Assembly (NCBI GenBank): GCA_028284565.1
Contig: JANQRM010000476.1
Coordinates: 1 to 15,629, forward strand
Length of the DNA: 15,629 nucleotides
DNA from: Anaerolineae bacterium
GTDB taxonomy: Bacteria > Chloroflexota > Anaerolineae > Aggregatilineales > Phototrophicaceae
Direction: 5' to 3'
Shown here: piece after piece, positions 7,329 through 14,209 of the stretch
How the letters are laid out: every line of letters begins with the position of its first letter
Numbering within the stretch: position 1 is the first letter of the stretch
The notes under the pieces: model-generated
What the model was told of the DNA's origin: nothing
Databases searched by the model: none
What the model saw: only the letters and a program-made list of their open reading frames with translations
Program-made: the position numbers and the translations under genes

Positions 7329-8440
7329 CTCTGCTACGTCGTGTATTCCTCCGTAGTTATGACCTCAGCTATCGTTTGATTCGACCTTTTATTTTTCGAC
7401 AATCGCCACAAGAAGCACATGAACAAGTGATGCGTTGGTTGTCACGTGGGGATAGTCGTTCCCTCATATCTCGACTTGCGCGATTCACGCATCGTCGGAG
7501 TTTTGAAACGAAGCCTGTGACGGTAGGTGGTGTCACTCTTCCTCATCCCTTTATTCTGGCGGCGGGATTTGTGAAAGGGCATGGGTTTGAGGATGAAACT
7601 CGTGCATTGCAAGCCGTGCAAAATGGAGAGAATATAATCCCCGGCTGGAAGGTGATGCCTCAGTTGGTTGGGTTGGTAGAATTCGGCTCGTTTACGCGAC
7701 ATCCTCGCTTGGGCAACAGTGGAACCGTCATGTGGCGGGACAAAGCGACGCAATCCACACAAAATCGCGTGGGGTTGAAGAATGCGGGCGTGATTGCCTC
7801 TGCTGAGTTTTTGTGTCAACAATGGAACGAACTACCTCCTCAATTTGGAATTAATATCGCCCTGAGTCCGGGCGTTGATGATCTTGATCAAAATGTGCGA
7901 GATGTACGAGAATCCTTGAATGCTTTTTTGGAGCGTGGGGTGATACCCACATGGTTCACACTGAATATCAGTTGTCCCAATACAGACGATGACCCATCGG
8001 GAAATCAGACCGCAACACTTACTCATCGGCTGTGTGAGGTTGCCATCCAGCAAATTGGAGATATTCCGTTGTGGGTGAAAATTAGCCCTGATTTGGCAAA
8101 GGAACAGGTAGCAATCTTGGTGCGCGTGTTCGCAGAGACAGGCGTGCGAGCTGTGGTAGCAACGAATACGCTAGCACAACTTACACCCGATAACCCTGAA
8201 CTTCAAGGCGGTGTTGGTGGTGGGAAACTGTATGCTGAGGCATTAAAAACTGTCCAGTGGATACAAGAAGAGAAAAGTGAGCATAGGTACACTGTGGATG
8301 TGATTGGCTGTGGCGGTGTCTTGGATAAAGCCAGTTATCATGCCTATCGGCAATTGGGAGTCGAAGTGGTGCAATATTGGTCGGCGATGGTGTATCGAGG
8401 TCCATTGGCGGGGGCATTAATTGAAAGTGAAAGTTCATGA
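7325..8440 (+). CDS. pyrD: dihydroorotate dehydrogenase, class 2-like
   Basis: Oxidises dihydroorotate to orotate with FMN. The N-terminal stretch YRLIRPFIFRQSPQEAHEQV (residues 16-35) is the amphipathic helical region by which class 2 enzymes bind the membrane and take up quinone; no pyrK-like partner gene is near, which agrees. FMN and substrate motifs are recognisable but divergent: AAGFVKGHGF (79-88; usual AAGFDKNGE), NRVGLKNAG (147-155; usual NRMGFNN), NISCPNT (214-220), VKISPDL, ATNTL, GCGG and YWSAMVYRGP. At the catalytic-base position it has cysteine (C217, codon 7973-7975), typical of class 1, where class 2 enzymes have serine. The start is TTG 7325, overlapping the pyrC TGA; the class 2 N-terminus would be lost with any later ATG. 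Its own stop overlaps pyrE by four bases. Confidence 0.9.
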   Translation: MTLLRRVFLRSYDLSYRLIRPFIFRQSPQEAHEQVMRWLSRGDSRSLISRLARFTHRRSFETKPVTVGGVTLPHPFILAAGFVKGHGFEDETRALQAVQNGENIIPGWKVMPQLVGLVEFGSFTRHPRLGNSGTVMWRDKATQSTQNRVGLKNAGVIASAEFLCQQWNELPPQFGINIALSPGVDDLDQNVRDVRESLNAFLERGVIPTWFTLNISCPNTDDDPSGNQTATLTHRLCEVAIQQIGDIPLWVKISPDLAKEQVAILVRVFAETGVRAVVATNTLAQLTPDNPELQGGVGGGKLYAEALKTVQWIQEEKSEHRYTVDVIGCGGVLDKASYHAYRQLGVEVVQYWSAMVYRGPLAGALIESESS

Positions 8441-9075
8441 GCCAAGCGGTTGTAGAGGCGTTATTGGATATTGATGCGGTGGGCTTCTCGCCGAAATCGC
8501 CTATTACTTTTAAGTCAGGGATTGTGTCACCTGTATATGTGGATAATCGTCGCCTGCCCTATCATCCTGAGCAATGGCATATCATTATCAAGGGATTTAT
8601 CGACGCGATTCATCAGCATGAGATTGCTTATGATTTGATTGCTGGTGTCGCTGTTGGTGGTGTCCCGCATAGTTCTGCACTGGCGTATGCACTCAAACAA
8701 CCATCCGTATTTGTCCGCAAAGAAGCCAAAGCACATGGCAAAACTCAACGGATTGAAGGGGGTGATGTCGAGGGCAAGCGCGTGGTCTTGGTGGAAGATT
8801 TGGTGACAACAGGGGGTAGTAGTTTATCTGGGATTGAAGCATTGAGAGACAGTGGCGCAACTGTGGACACTTTACTAGCCATTGTGAGTTATGGCTTTGC
8901 CGAAGCAGTAGATAATCTGGCGATAAATAAGATAGACTTGGTGACGTTGACAAATTTTCAAGAGATATTGGATGAAGCCATGACACGCGGGTTATTTAGT
9001 ATGGTTGAAGCCGATGTGATCAACGATTGGTTTGATGATCCTCATAGTTGGGCTGAGCGACAGGGTTTAGCATGA
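8437..9075 (+). CDS. pyrE: orotate phosphoribosyltransferase
   Basis: Transfers phosphoribosyl from PRPP to orotate, giving OMP. It is a type I phosphoribosyltransferase of 212 residues, normal length. The PRPP-binding motif VVLVEDLVTTGGS is at residues 116-128. The flexible catalytic loop region VRKEAKAHGKTQRIEG (93-108) carries the expected basic residues, and FKSGIVSPVYVDNR (25-38) is the N-terminal orotate/PRPP contact region. The ATG overlaps the pyrD stop (ATGA) and its own TGA overlaps the pyrF ATG in the same way, so production is probably coupled to both neighbours. Confidence 0.96.
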   Translation: MSQAVVEALLDIDAVGFSPKSPITFKSGIVSPVYVDNRRLPYHPEQWHIIIKGFIDAIHQHEIAYDLIAGVAVGGVPHSSALAYALKQPSVFVRKEAKAHGKTQRIEGGDVEGKRVVLVEDLVTTGGSSLSGIEALRDSGATVDTLLAIVSYGFAEAVDNLAINKIDLVTLTNFQEILDEAMTRGLFSMVEADVINDWFDDPHSWAERQGLA

Positions 9076-9872
9076 ATATTATTGAACGACTGAACGCTCG
9101 TATAGATGCTGTTAACTCACTGTTGTGCGTGGGACTGGACAGCGACTATGAACGCCTGCCAAAGACACTGCATCAATTTTTGAATCCTCAATTTGCTTTT
9201 AATCAGAGCATTATTGAGGAAACGCATGAAATTGTCTGCGCCTATAAGCCGAATATCGCCTTTTATGAAGCACGCGGTGAGCGTGGAATTGAAGATTTGC
9301 GTCGGACCATGGGGTATTTACGGGAGAAGCATCCTGACATCCTGACGATTTGTGATGCGAAGCGGGCAGATATTGGGAATACTAGCCGTGCTTATGCTCA
9401 AGCAATATTTGATAATTTGAACTTTGATATAGTCACGCTGAATCCCTATTTGGGGCGGGATGCACTGCAGCCTTTTTTGGAACGTGAGGATAAGGGGTGC
9501 ATTATTTTGTGTCGTACCTCGAATACAGGTTCGGGTGAATTCCAAGACTTGCTGATTGATGGCAAACCCTTGTGGCAAGTTGTTGCAGAAACTGTCGCCA
9601 GTGACTGGAATATCAACAACAATTGCCTACTCGTCGTGGGGGCGACTTATCCTGATGAGATGAAGATTATACGCGATGTCGCGGGAGATATGACCTTACT
9701 CGTGCCGGGGATTGGTACGCAGGGGGGTGATATTGAGCAAACGGTGAAAGCGGGTTTGAATTCAGAGGGCAAGGGGTTAATTTTGAATTCATCAAGGGGA
9801 ATTATTTTCTCCGACAATCCGGCAGAAATGGCGCGTACTTTGAGGGATACGATTAACATTTATCGTTTATGA
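9072..9872 (+). CDS. pyrF: orotidine 5'-phosphate decarboxylase, type 2
   Basis: Decarboxylates OMP to UMP, the last step of the pathway. It is 266 residues long and belongs to the longer type 2 subfamily. The opening CVGLDSDYERLP (19-30) contains the first substrate contact. The catalytic DxKxxD array is DAKRAD (D95, K97, D100), followed by IGNT. The phosphate-binding loop PGIGTQGGD is at 212-220, and the arginine in NSSRGIIF (R242) closes the phosphate site. The gene starts in an ATGA overlap with pyrE, and its TGA overlaps the ATG of the next gene, so the transcript evidently continues past the pyrimidine genes. Confidence 0.96.
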   Translation: MNIIERLNARIDAVNSLLCVGLDSDYERLPKTLHQFLNPQFAFNQSIIEETHEIVCAYKPNIAFYEARGERGIEDLRRTMGYLREKHPDILTICDAKRADIGNTSRAYAQAIFDNLNFDIVTLNPYLGRDALQPFLEREDKGCIILCRTSNTGSGEFQDLLIDGKPLWQVVAETVASDWNINNNCLLVVGATYPDEMKIIRDVAGDMTLLVPGIGTQGGDIEQTVKAGLNSEGKGLILNSSRGIIFSDNPAEMARTLRDTINIYRL

Positions 9873-10414
9873 TGAAATATCTCCTTCGTCTTATCTTATT
9901 TGCTGGTGTCAGCTTTGCCATTATCTGGTTCTTTCTGATATTTACCTACTATCCCGTACCAAATCACAGCCGTGACGACATCCTTCTGATTGAATGGGGA
10001 TGGGATACTCCCGATTTACAAGTTGCTCCCGACTATACTGAATATTTCCATACCCTGCCTTTTGATGGTGCAATATTTGATTGGAGAGACCGCGATGGCA
10101 ATCTGTGGGGATGGCGACTCTTTGATAATCAGAACCCAATTGATGAATCTCAGTTGGAGACTGCTGTCGCTGACTTAACTGACTTCGATTGGGGCAATTA
10201 TAAGAATAATTTTCTGCGTTATAACATCAATCCCGGCAACGCTGAATGGTTTGATGAATGGGATGTCCTGCTGGGAAACGCGGAAGCATGGGCAAGATTT
10301 GCAAACGAGTTAGGGTTTGTCGGGCTGATGTTTGATACCGAGCAATACAACAATATCCCGATTTTCCATTACACACGCTTGAATCCTGCAGTCTCTTACG
10401 AAATCTATGCCTGA
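9869..10414 (+). CDS. unknown membrane-anchored protein, N-terminal half of a frameshifted gene
   Basis: I do not recognise this family. The 181-residue product has a single hydrophobic segment at residues 5-27 that should act as a membrane anchor, with the rest outside the cytoplasm. The remainder is rich in aromatic and acidic residues, with short hydrophobic stretches ending in acids (DGAIFDWRD, FVGLMFDTEQY) that resemble the strands of a TIM-barrel glycosidase. That resemblance is an inference only. The frame ends at TGA 10412-10414 just as the next frame begins. Dropping one T at 10412 joins YEIYA to EQVYQQGQALIQAF, giving an uninterrupted protein of about 359 residues. It starts in an ATGA overlap with pyrF (a second ATG lies at 9872), so it belongs to that transcript. 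Confidence 0.7.
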   Translation: MMKYLLRLILFAGVSFAIIWFFLIFTYYPVPNHSRDDILLIEWGWDTPDLQVAPDYTEYFHTLPFDGAIFDWRDRDGNLWGWRLFDNQNPIDESQLETAVADLTDFDWGNYKNNFLRYNINPGNAEWFDEWDVLLGNAEAWARFANELGFVGLMFDTEQYNNIPIFHYTRLNPAVSYEIYA

Positions 10415-10949
10415 ACAAGTGTATCAACAGGGACAAGCTCTCATTCAGGCGTTTAATCGAGGCTATCCGGGTTTAACAGTGATGTTTACATTTAGCATTT
10501 CCAAATATACTCGCCTCTTACCTCAAGATTTATCATCGCATCCCTATGGTTTGCTTCCTCATTTTACTCAGGGCATGATTGACGGGGCTGATGACGACAC
10601 GGTGTTTGTAGATGGGTATGAAGATTCATATCGCTATCTGTATGAACAAGAATTTTTGGAGGCGTACAAAACCATCAAAGGGATTGTGCCGTTGCATGTC
10701 CGAAACTCACATGAATACAACGAACACATGAGAGCAGGCTTTGGGTTGTGGATTGATGCGGAATGTGATGATCGGGGTTTAGATAGCCATGGATGTCATT
10801 TTGCACTGGAAGAATTTGAGCAAACGTTAAATCTGGCAATACGGCACAGCGAGGGTTATGTTTGGATTTATAGTGAGCGGATTAATTGGTATTTAGATGA
10901 AAATATTCCCGCAGATTGGTGGCGATTGATGAATGAGGTGAATCAGTAA
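10407..10949 (+). CDS. unknown protein, C-terminal half of the frameshifted gene
   Basis: Continues the previous gene in the next frame. As an independent frame it would begin at ATG 10407 with no ribosome binding site and no signal peptide, which argues that it is not a free-standing gene. The sequence keeps the same style: hydrophobic strands ending in charged residues (TVMFTFS, DDTVFVDGYEDSY, AGFGLWIDAE, GYVWIYSERINWY), consistent with the second half of a barrel-like enzyme domain. Conserved-looking acidic residues cluster in DGADDDTVFVDGYED. The stop overlaps the next ATG by one base (TAATG). Either the gene is broken in this genome, or the extra base is a sequencing or assembly error. 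Recoding at the UGA is possible but less likely. Confidence 0.65.
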   Translation: MPEQVYQQGQALIQAFNRGYPGLTVMFTFSISKYTRLLPQDLSSHPYGLLPHFTQGMIDGADDDTVFVDGYEDSYRYLYEQEFLEAYKTIKGIVPLHVRNSHEYNEHMRAGFGLWIDAECDDRGLDSHGCHFALEEFEQTLNLAIRHSEGYVWIYSERINWYLDENIPADWWRLMNEVNQ

Positions 10950-12214
10950 TGACCTTACTTCGGAATTGGGCTGGGAATATTGAATATGGTACGACAGCTG
11001 TACATTATCCTGAAACACTTGAGGAGCTACAGGAGCTTGTACGGCGATTGGATAAAGTGCGAGTCCTTGGTACAGGGCATACATTCAATCCTATTGCCGA
11101 CTCTCAGCACAATCTTATCTTGTTAGATCGCTTACCTCGTGTGATTGATATTCATCCTGATACTAAGACTGTCACCCTTAGTGCAAATGTGACCTATGGC
11201 GAGCTTTGTCCTGTGCTACAGCAAGCGGGTTTCGCGCTATCCAATTTGGCATCGCTGATGCATCTTTCAGTGGTCGGTGCATGCGCAACTGGAACCCATG
11301 GCTCTGGGGTCAACAATCAAAACTTGTCGAGTGCAATATCTGCTATGACTTTGGTTCGTGCGGATGGCGAATTGATTCATTTATCGTGGGATGCGGATGC
11401 CGAGGACTTCAACGGAACGGTGGTTCATTTGGGTGCGCTAGGGGCGGTAACTGAATTGACGCTTGACTTTGTGCCGACATTTGAGATGCGACAACAAGTC
11501 TTATTGAACCTGCCCGTCTCTCAGTTGGCACAACATTTCGATGACATTATGGCGAGTGCATATAGTGTGAGCCTGTTCACAGATTGGCGTGAGGATTTTA
11601 TTCAGCAGGTCTGGTTGAAGCTAGCTAATGATGCTGATAGTCCAATTGACGATTTTTATGGTGCGATTCCTGCGAAAGCGCGCAAGCATCCAATTATGGG
11701 AATGTCAGCTGTGAATGCTACAGAGCAATTGGGAATTGTTGGGTTGTGGTATGATCGGCTCCCGCATTTTCGCTTGGGAATAACTCCGAGTGTTGGCAAT
11801 GAATTACAATCGGAGTATTTTGTTCCCAAACAATATGCTGTCAATACTATTCAATCACTTCAACAGTTGCATTCGCAGATGAAACCCTATCTCCTCGTTT
11901 CCGAAATACGGTGTGTGGCACAGGATGATTTGTGGCTGAGTCCCTGTTATGGGCGCGACTCCGTTGCCTTTCATTTTACATGGCGACCGGATTGGGATGC
12001 GGTACAACAACTTCTCCCGAAGATTGAAGAAGAATTAGCTCCGTTTGCGCCACGTCCGCATTGGGGCAAACTATTTACGCTATCATCTGAAAAGTTAAAG
12101 GCAGTATATCCACAATTCAATGCCTTTGAGATGTTGATGAATCGCTATGATTCCAATGGGAAATTCCGAAACACTTTTTTGGAGACATACTTCCCAGATC
12201 ATAGAAGCAGATAA
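10949..12214 (+). CDS. alditol-oxidase-like FAD-dependent oxidoreductase
   Basis: Member of the vanillyl-alcohol-oxidase flavoprotein family, very close in pattern to Streptomyces alditol oxidase AldO, which oxidises xylitol or sorbitol at C1 with O2, giving H2O2. The FAD domain begins NWAGNIEYG and VRVLGTGHTFNPIAD; the histidine of GTGHTFN (H44) matches the residue that binds FAD covalently in AldO. GACATGTHGSG (110-120) is the second FAD stretch. Substrate-site residues also match: S102, E319 and R321 in SEIRCVA, H342 and T344 in FHFTW, and K374 in HWGK. At 421 residues it has AldO's length. No signal peptide is seen, so it should be cytoplasmic. It starts within a TAATG overlap with the unknown gene and closes the pyrCDEF transcript. 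The physiological substrate is not certain. Confidence 0.88.
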   Translation: MTLLRNWAGNIEYGTTAVHYPETLEELQELVRRLDKVRVLGTGHTFNPIADSQHNLILLDRLPRVIDIHPDTKTVTLSANVTYGELCPVLQQAGFALSNLASLMHLSVVGACATGTHGSGVNNQNLSSAISAMTLVRADGELIHLSWDADAEDFNGTVVHLGALGAVTELTLDFVPTFEMRQQVLLNLPVSQLAQHFDDIMASAYSVSLFTDWREDFIQQVWLKLANDADSPIDDFYGAIPAKARKHPIMGMSAVNATEQLGIVGLWYDRLPHFRLGITPSVGNELQSEYFVPKQYAVNTIQSLQQLHSQMKPYLLVSEIRCVAQDDLWLSPCYGRDSVAFHFTWRPDWDAVQQLLPKIEEELAPFAPRPHWGKLFTLSSEKLKAVYPQFNAFEMLMNRYDSNGKFRNTFLETYFPDHRSR

Positions 12215-12255
12215 GATTTACCTCAATGGTTTGTTAATGGTTAATCTTGGTATAT
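12213..12255 (+). terminator. possible terminator after the aldO-like gene
   Basis: AAGATTTACC at 12213-12222 and GGTTAATCTT at 12239-12248 can form a ten-base stem with one mismatch, around a 16-base loop. It starts inside the stop codon. A short T-rich tract (ATTTTTGG) follows after a few bases. The loop is large and the T-run late, so the hairpin is weak. Confidence 0.3.
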
Positions 12256-12349
12256 TTTTGGTTTCTTTAACCTCTATACTCTACTGAATCTACGTATTTT
12301 ACCCAATATTGTAATAATCCGTCATAAAAATGCTATTACTATCGTCCTA

Positions 12350-12378
12350 TTGGTCGAAATTGACTCATGTTGTATGAT
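12350..12378 (+). promoter_or_regulatory. candidate promoter for the 53-residue membrane protein
   Basis: TTGGTC at 12350-12355 and TATGAT at 12373-12378 are separated by 17 bases; the -10 box fits five of six positions and the -35 three of six. Transcription would start near 12385, about 85 bases before the small reading frame. The remainder of the 12215-12469 spacer is AT-rich with nothing else I can name. Confidence 0.35.
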
Positions 12379-12469
12379 TTTTTTAAGTAGAGTTACTGAT
12401 TGTGGCATTTTAAGTTAAAAGATATTCTTTATTTAACGTTGATTTACTCTATAGGAAGTATTAATCATC

Positions 12470-12631
12470 ATGACAGTTCTCGGCGCAATTTTCGGATATT
12501 TGATCATCTCATTTATTGGTAGTTTGGTAATTGGACGCTTCCTCTCTCTCGCCTTTACCGATCAAATTGATGTTGCAATTACTGTTCCGACACGAATGAC
12601 TGTTCAACCAAGTGCCGCTGTTGGTGATTAA
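12470..12631 (+). CDS. small membrane protein, 53 residues, unknown function
   Basis: A short reading frame, ATG 12470 to TAA 12629-12631. Residues 2-30 are hydrophobic with glycine and serine spacing (GAIFGYLIISFIGSLVIG), enough for one membrane helix. A polar tail DQIDVAITVPTRMTVQPSAA follows. AGGAAG at 12453-12458 lies 11 bases upstream, somewhat far for a ribosome binding site. Support for a real gene comes from its own spacer with a promoter-like pair and from a good terminator 53 bases after the stop. I know no family for it. It could be a chance frame, but the codon choice looks natural and nothing else explains this transcription unit. Confidence 0.5.
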   Translation: MTVLGAIFGYLIISFIGSLVIGRFLSLAFTDQIDVAITVPTRMTVQPSAAVGD

Positions 12632-12684
12632 TTCTGCCTGCTGAAATCTAATACCTCAATCTGTAAAAGTAGTCGAAATAAAAA

Positions 12685-12712
12685 AGCCCCACAGACGTGA
12701 GGCTCTTTTTTT
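12685..12712. terminator. bidirectional terminator
   Basis: AGCCCCAC (12685-12692) pairs with GTGAGGCT (12697-12704) around the loop AGAC, eight base pairs with one C-A mismatch. Seven T follow at 12706-12712 on the + strand. Five A precede the stem at 12681-12685 and give a T-run on the - strand. It sits between the convergent 53-residue gene and the secreted-protein gene, so it can end both. Confidence 0.82.
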
Positions 12713-12728
12713 GTTTATTGATACTTGG

Positions 12729-13508
12729 TTATTTGATGACAAGACTTTGGATGATTTGGTCAAAGATAAGAGCTTCTGCTTCATAGAGTTCAGTAGTTGC
12801 ACCCAAATTGACCGTCAAAATCGAGGTGTCATACGACATGATGTAGGCTTGTTGTATTTGGCTGGCACCCGGAGCAATTTCAAAGGACAGCAAGACGTAA
12901 ATGGCGGGACCGGCTGGTATCTCGACTTTGGTGTTTTCGAGAACGGTGAAGCCGAGCGATTCAAATTGTGCCAGAATCGCCGGTTCAAGCGCAACTAAGT
13001 CGATTGCTGAACCAAGGTCTTGGGCGACGACGACTACAGTTGAGAAATTCATCGGATTCATAAATAAGAAGTCCACTGCCCCACTCATGCCTTGTTCTGT
13101 TAAGCTATCGACCATGCCTTGACTATCTGGGCTGAGCGCGCTGAACATATCGAGTGAGGCTTCGATAATGTCTGGGTCCGTCATATCCAACCAATCGGCT
13201 GGAATCTGAATCTCTACGGCATCAGATGAATAGGTAACAAACTCACCGTCGCCAGCTTCCATGTTGGACATATCTTCAGCGAAGCAACTGGCTGTGACAG
13301 CATCAATCATGAGTTGAGTAGCTTGAATACTGGTTGCTGGGTCTTGTCCATTATCAATTTGCTCTTGAATGGACTCTAATTGCGCATTGATGTCTGTCAA
13401 CATGGATTCTAAGAAGACTGAATCACAAGTTACCCCATCTTGGGCAGATACACTAAATATGGATGCGCCAAGGATAAGAACAAATAAACTCAAGCGAAGA
13501 AGTCTCAC
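12729..13508 (-). CDS. secreted protein with a PsbP/DcrB-like domain
   Basis: Predicted exported protein of 259 residues. A clear signal peptide covers residues 1-22 (RLLR, hydrophobic core, SVSA before QD). There is no lipobox cysteine. Residues about 25-80 form a helical, glutamine- and aspartate-rich region with two cysteines (C28, C75) that may pair outside the cell. From about residue 90, VTYSSDAVEIQIPADWLDM and a later beta-rich part ending in LIFDQIIQSLVIK resemble the PsbP/DcrB (DUF1795) fold, common in exported Chloroflexota and cyanobacterial proteins; this assignment is by pattern only. The start is GTG with AAGGGA six bases upstream. The protein is acidic. Its function is unknown. 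Confidence 0.75.
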   Translation of the reverse strand: MRLLRLSLFVLILGASIFSVSAQDGVTCDSVFLESMLTDINAQLESIQEQIDNGQDPATSIQATQLMIDAVTASCFAEDMSNMEAGDGEFVTYSSDAVEIQIPADWLDMTDPDIIEASLDMFSALSPDSQGMVDSLTEQGMSGAVDFLFMNPMNFSTVVVVAQDLGSAIDLVALEPAILAQFESLGFTVLENTKVEIPAGPAIYVLLSFEIAPGASQIQQAYIMSYDTSILTVNLGATTELYEAEALIFDQIIQSLVIK

Positions 13509-13594
13509 AAATTTCCCTTTCTGATTTGAATGATTGAGCAGAGGCGATGCAAACTTTAGTCTACATCACTTTCTTCTAATTGAGTCGATAAATG

Positions 13595-13612
13595 TTGTAA
13601 AAATTATTACAA
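13595..13612. repeat. inverted repeat upstream of the secreted-protein gene
   Basis: TTGTAA and TTACAA are perfect six-base arms around AAATTA, about 87-104 bases upstream of the GTG at 13508. On the - strand the second arm gives TTTACA as a possible -35, with TAGAAG 17 bases on. The element may be an operator, but AT-rich repeats of this size also arise by chance. Confidence 0.3.
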
Positions 13613-13645
13613 TCACTTAGTGCACGATAAGCAATCAACTTGAGC

Positions 13646-14095
13646 TTATGATTCATCGATAACTTTTTGAAGCTGACTGAGAAAGAACTTCCAACCGTCG
13701 ATATGGGATTGGCGGTCTTCTTGATCGCGTTCTGAGTCATCATAAGTTCCATGCTCGATTTGCATCATTGTCCCACCAGAGTCTTGTCGAACAAGTCGAA
13801 TTCGCACTGTACGCTCTGGCATTTCAGGTTGATGATCCCAATGCCATGTGAAGTTGAATTGCTTATTCTGTACAACATCACTAAAGACCCCGCGCAGAGT
13901 CCAATTTTGGGCTTCCCAGTCGAATTGATACGCTCCGCCATCACGGGCATCGAGTTGGGTCACTTTTCCCACCCACCATTGGGTAATAAGATCGGGTTGC
14001 ATCCACCACTCATAGAGTTCAGCAGGCGATGAATCAGGGAAATGTGCTTCTACTTCTACTTTCGTATGATTCATCGGCAAAATAGTAATGCTCAT
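13646..14095 (-). CDS. SRPBCC (AHSA1/START-like) domain protein
   Basis: A 149-residue protein consisting of one SRPBCC domain of the AHSA1 (Aha1 C-terminal-like) group, a hydrophobic-cavity fold that binds small ligands. Family features are the early helix with PAELYEWWMQPDLITQWW (about 24-41), the strand pair DARDGGAYQFDW and WTLRGVFSDV, the tryptophan-rich strand FNFTWHW, and a C-terminal helix GWKFFLSQLQKVI that closes the cavity. No catalytic residues can be named and no ligand inferred. AGGAG lies six bases before the ATG on the - strand. Bacterial AHSA1 genes often sit next to an ArsR-type repressor, but none is present here. A strong promoter with overlapping repeats lies just upstream. 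Confidence 0.85.
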   Translation of the reverse strand: MSITILPMNHTKVEVEAHFPDSSPAELYEWWMQPDLITQWWVGKVTQLDARDGGAYQFDWEAQNWTLRGVFSDVVQNKQFNFTWHWDHQPEMPERTVRIRLVRQDSGGTMMQIEHGTYDDSERDQEDRQSHIDGWKFFLSQLQKVIDES

Positions 14096-14111
14096 TATAG
14101 TCTCCTAATTG

Positions 14112-14136
14112 CTATACTAAGAGGTCTATAGTATAG
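14112..14136. repeat. palindrome over the SRPBCC promoter (candidate operator)
   Basis: CTATACTA (14112-14119) and TAGTATAG (14129-14136) are perfect eight-base inverted arms around a nine-base centre. The right arm covers the -10 box of the - strand promoter at 14130-14158 and the left arm covers the early transcribed bases. This is a typical place for a dimeric repressor to block initiation. The regulator is not encoded in the window. Confidence 0.5.
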
Positions 14137-14151
14137 AACATTTGGTCTATA
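14123..14151. repeat. direct repeat GGTCTATA, 21-base period
   Basis: GGTCTATA occurs at 14123-14130 and again at 14144-14151. The 21-base step is two turns of the helix, so both copies would face the same side of the DNA. One copy overlaps the palindrome and the -10 box and the other lies in the -10/-35 spacer of the SRPBCC promoter. Confidence 0.4.
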
Positions 14152-14158
14152 TTGTCGA
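14130..14158 (-). promoter_or_regulatory. promoter of the SRPBCC gene
   Basis: Read on the - strand, TCGACA (14153-14158) and TATACT (14130-14135) each match the sigma-70 consensus at five of six positions with an ideal 17-base spacer. Transcription would begin near 14123, about 28 bases before the ATG, leaving room for the AGGAG ribosome binding site. It is the best promoter match in the window. Confidence 0.65.
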
Positions 14159-14209
14159 GTTAAGCATTTTCACCTAAGGTAAATGATTGTCGTTAGCTGG
14201 TGAAATCCT

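Noticed and set aside
7442..7822. 126-residue open frame on the - strand inside pyrD
   Set aside because: Antisense to a conserved gene, no ribosome binding site and no recognisable domain.
13627..13649. ATAAGC/GCTTAT hairpin at the end of the SRPBCC gene
   Set aside because: The stem is bulged and no T-run follows on the - strand; not convincing as a terminator.
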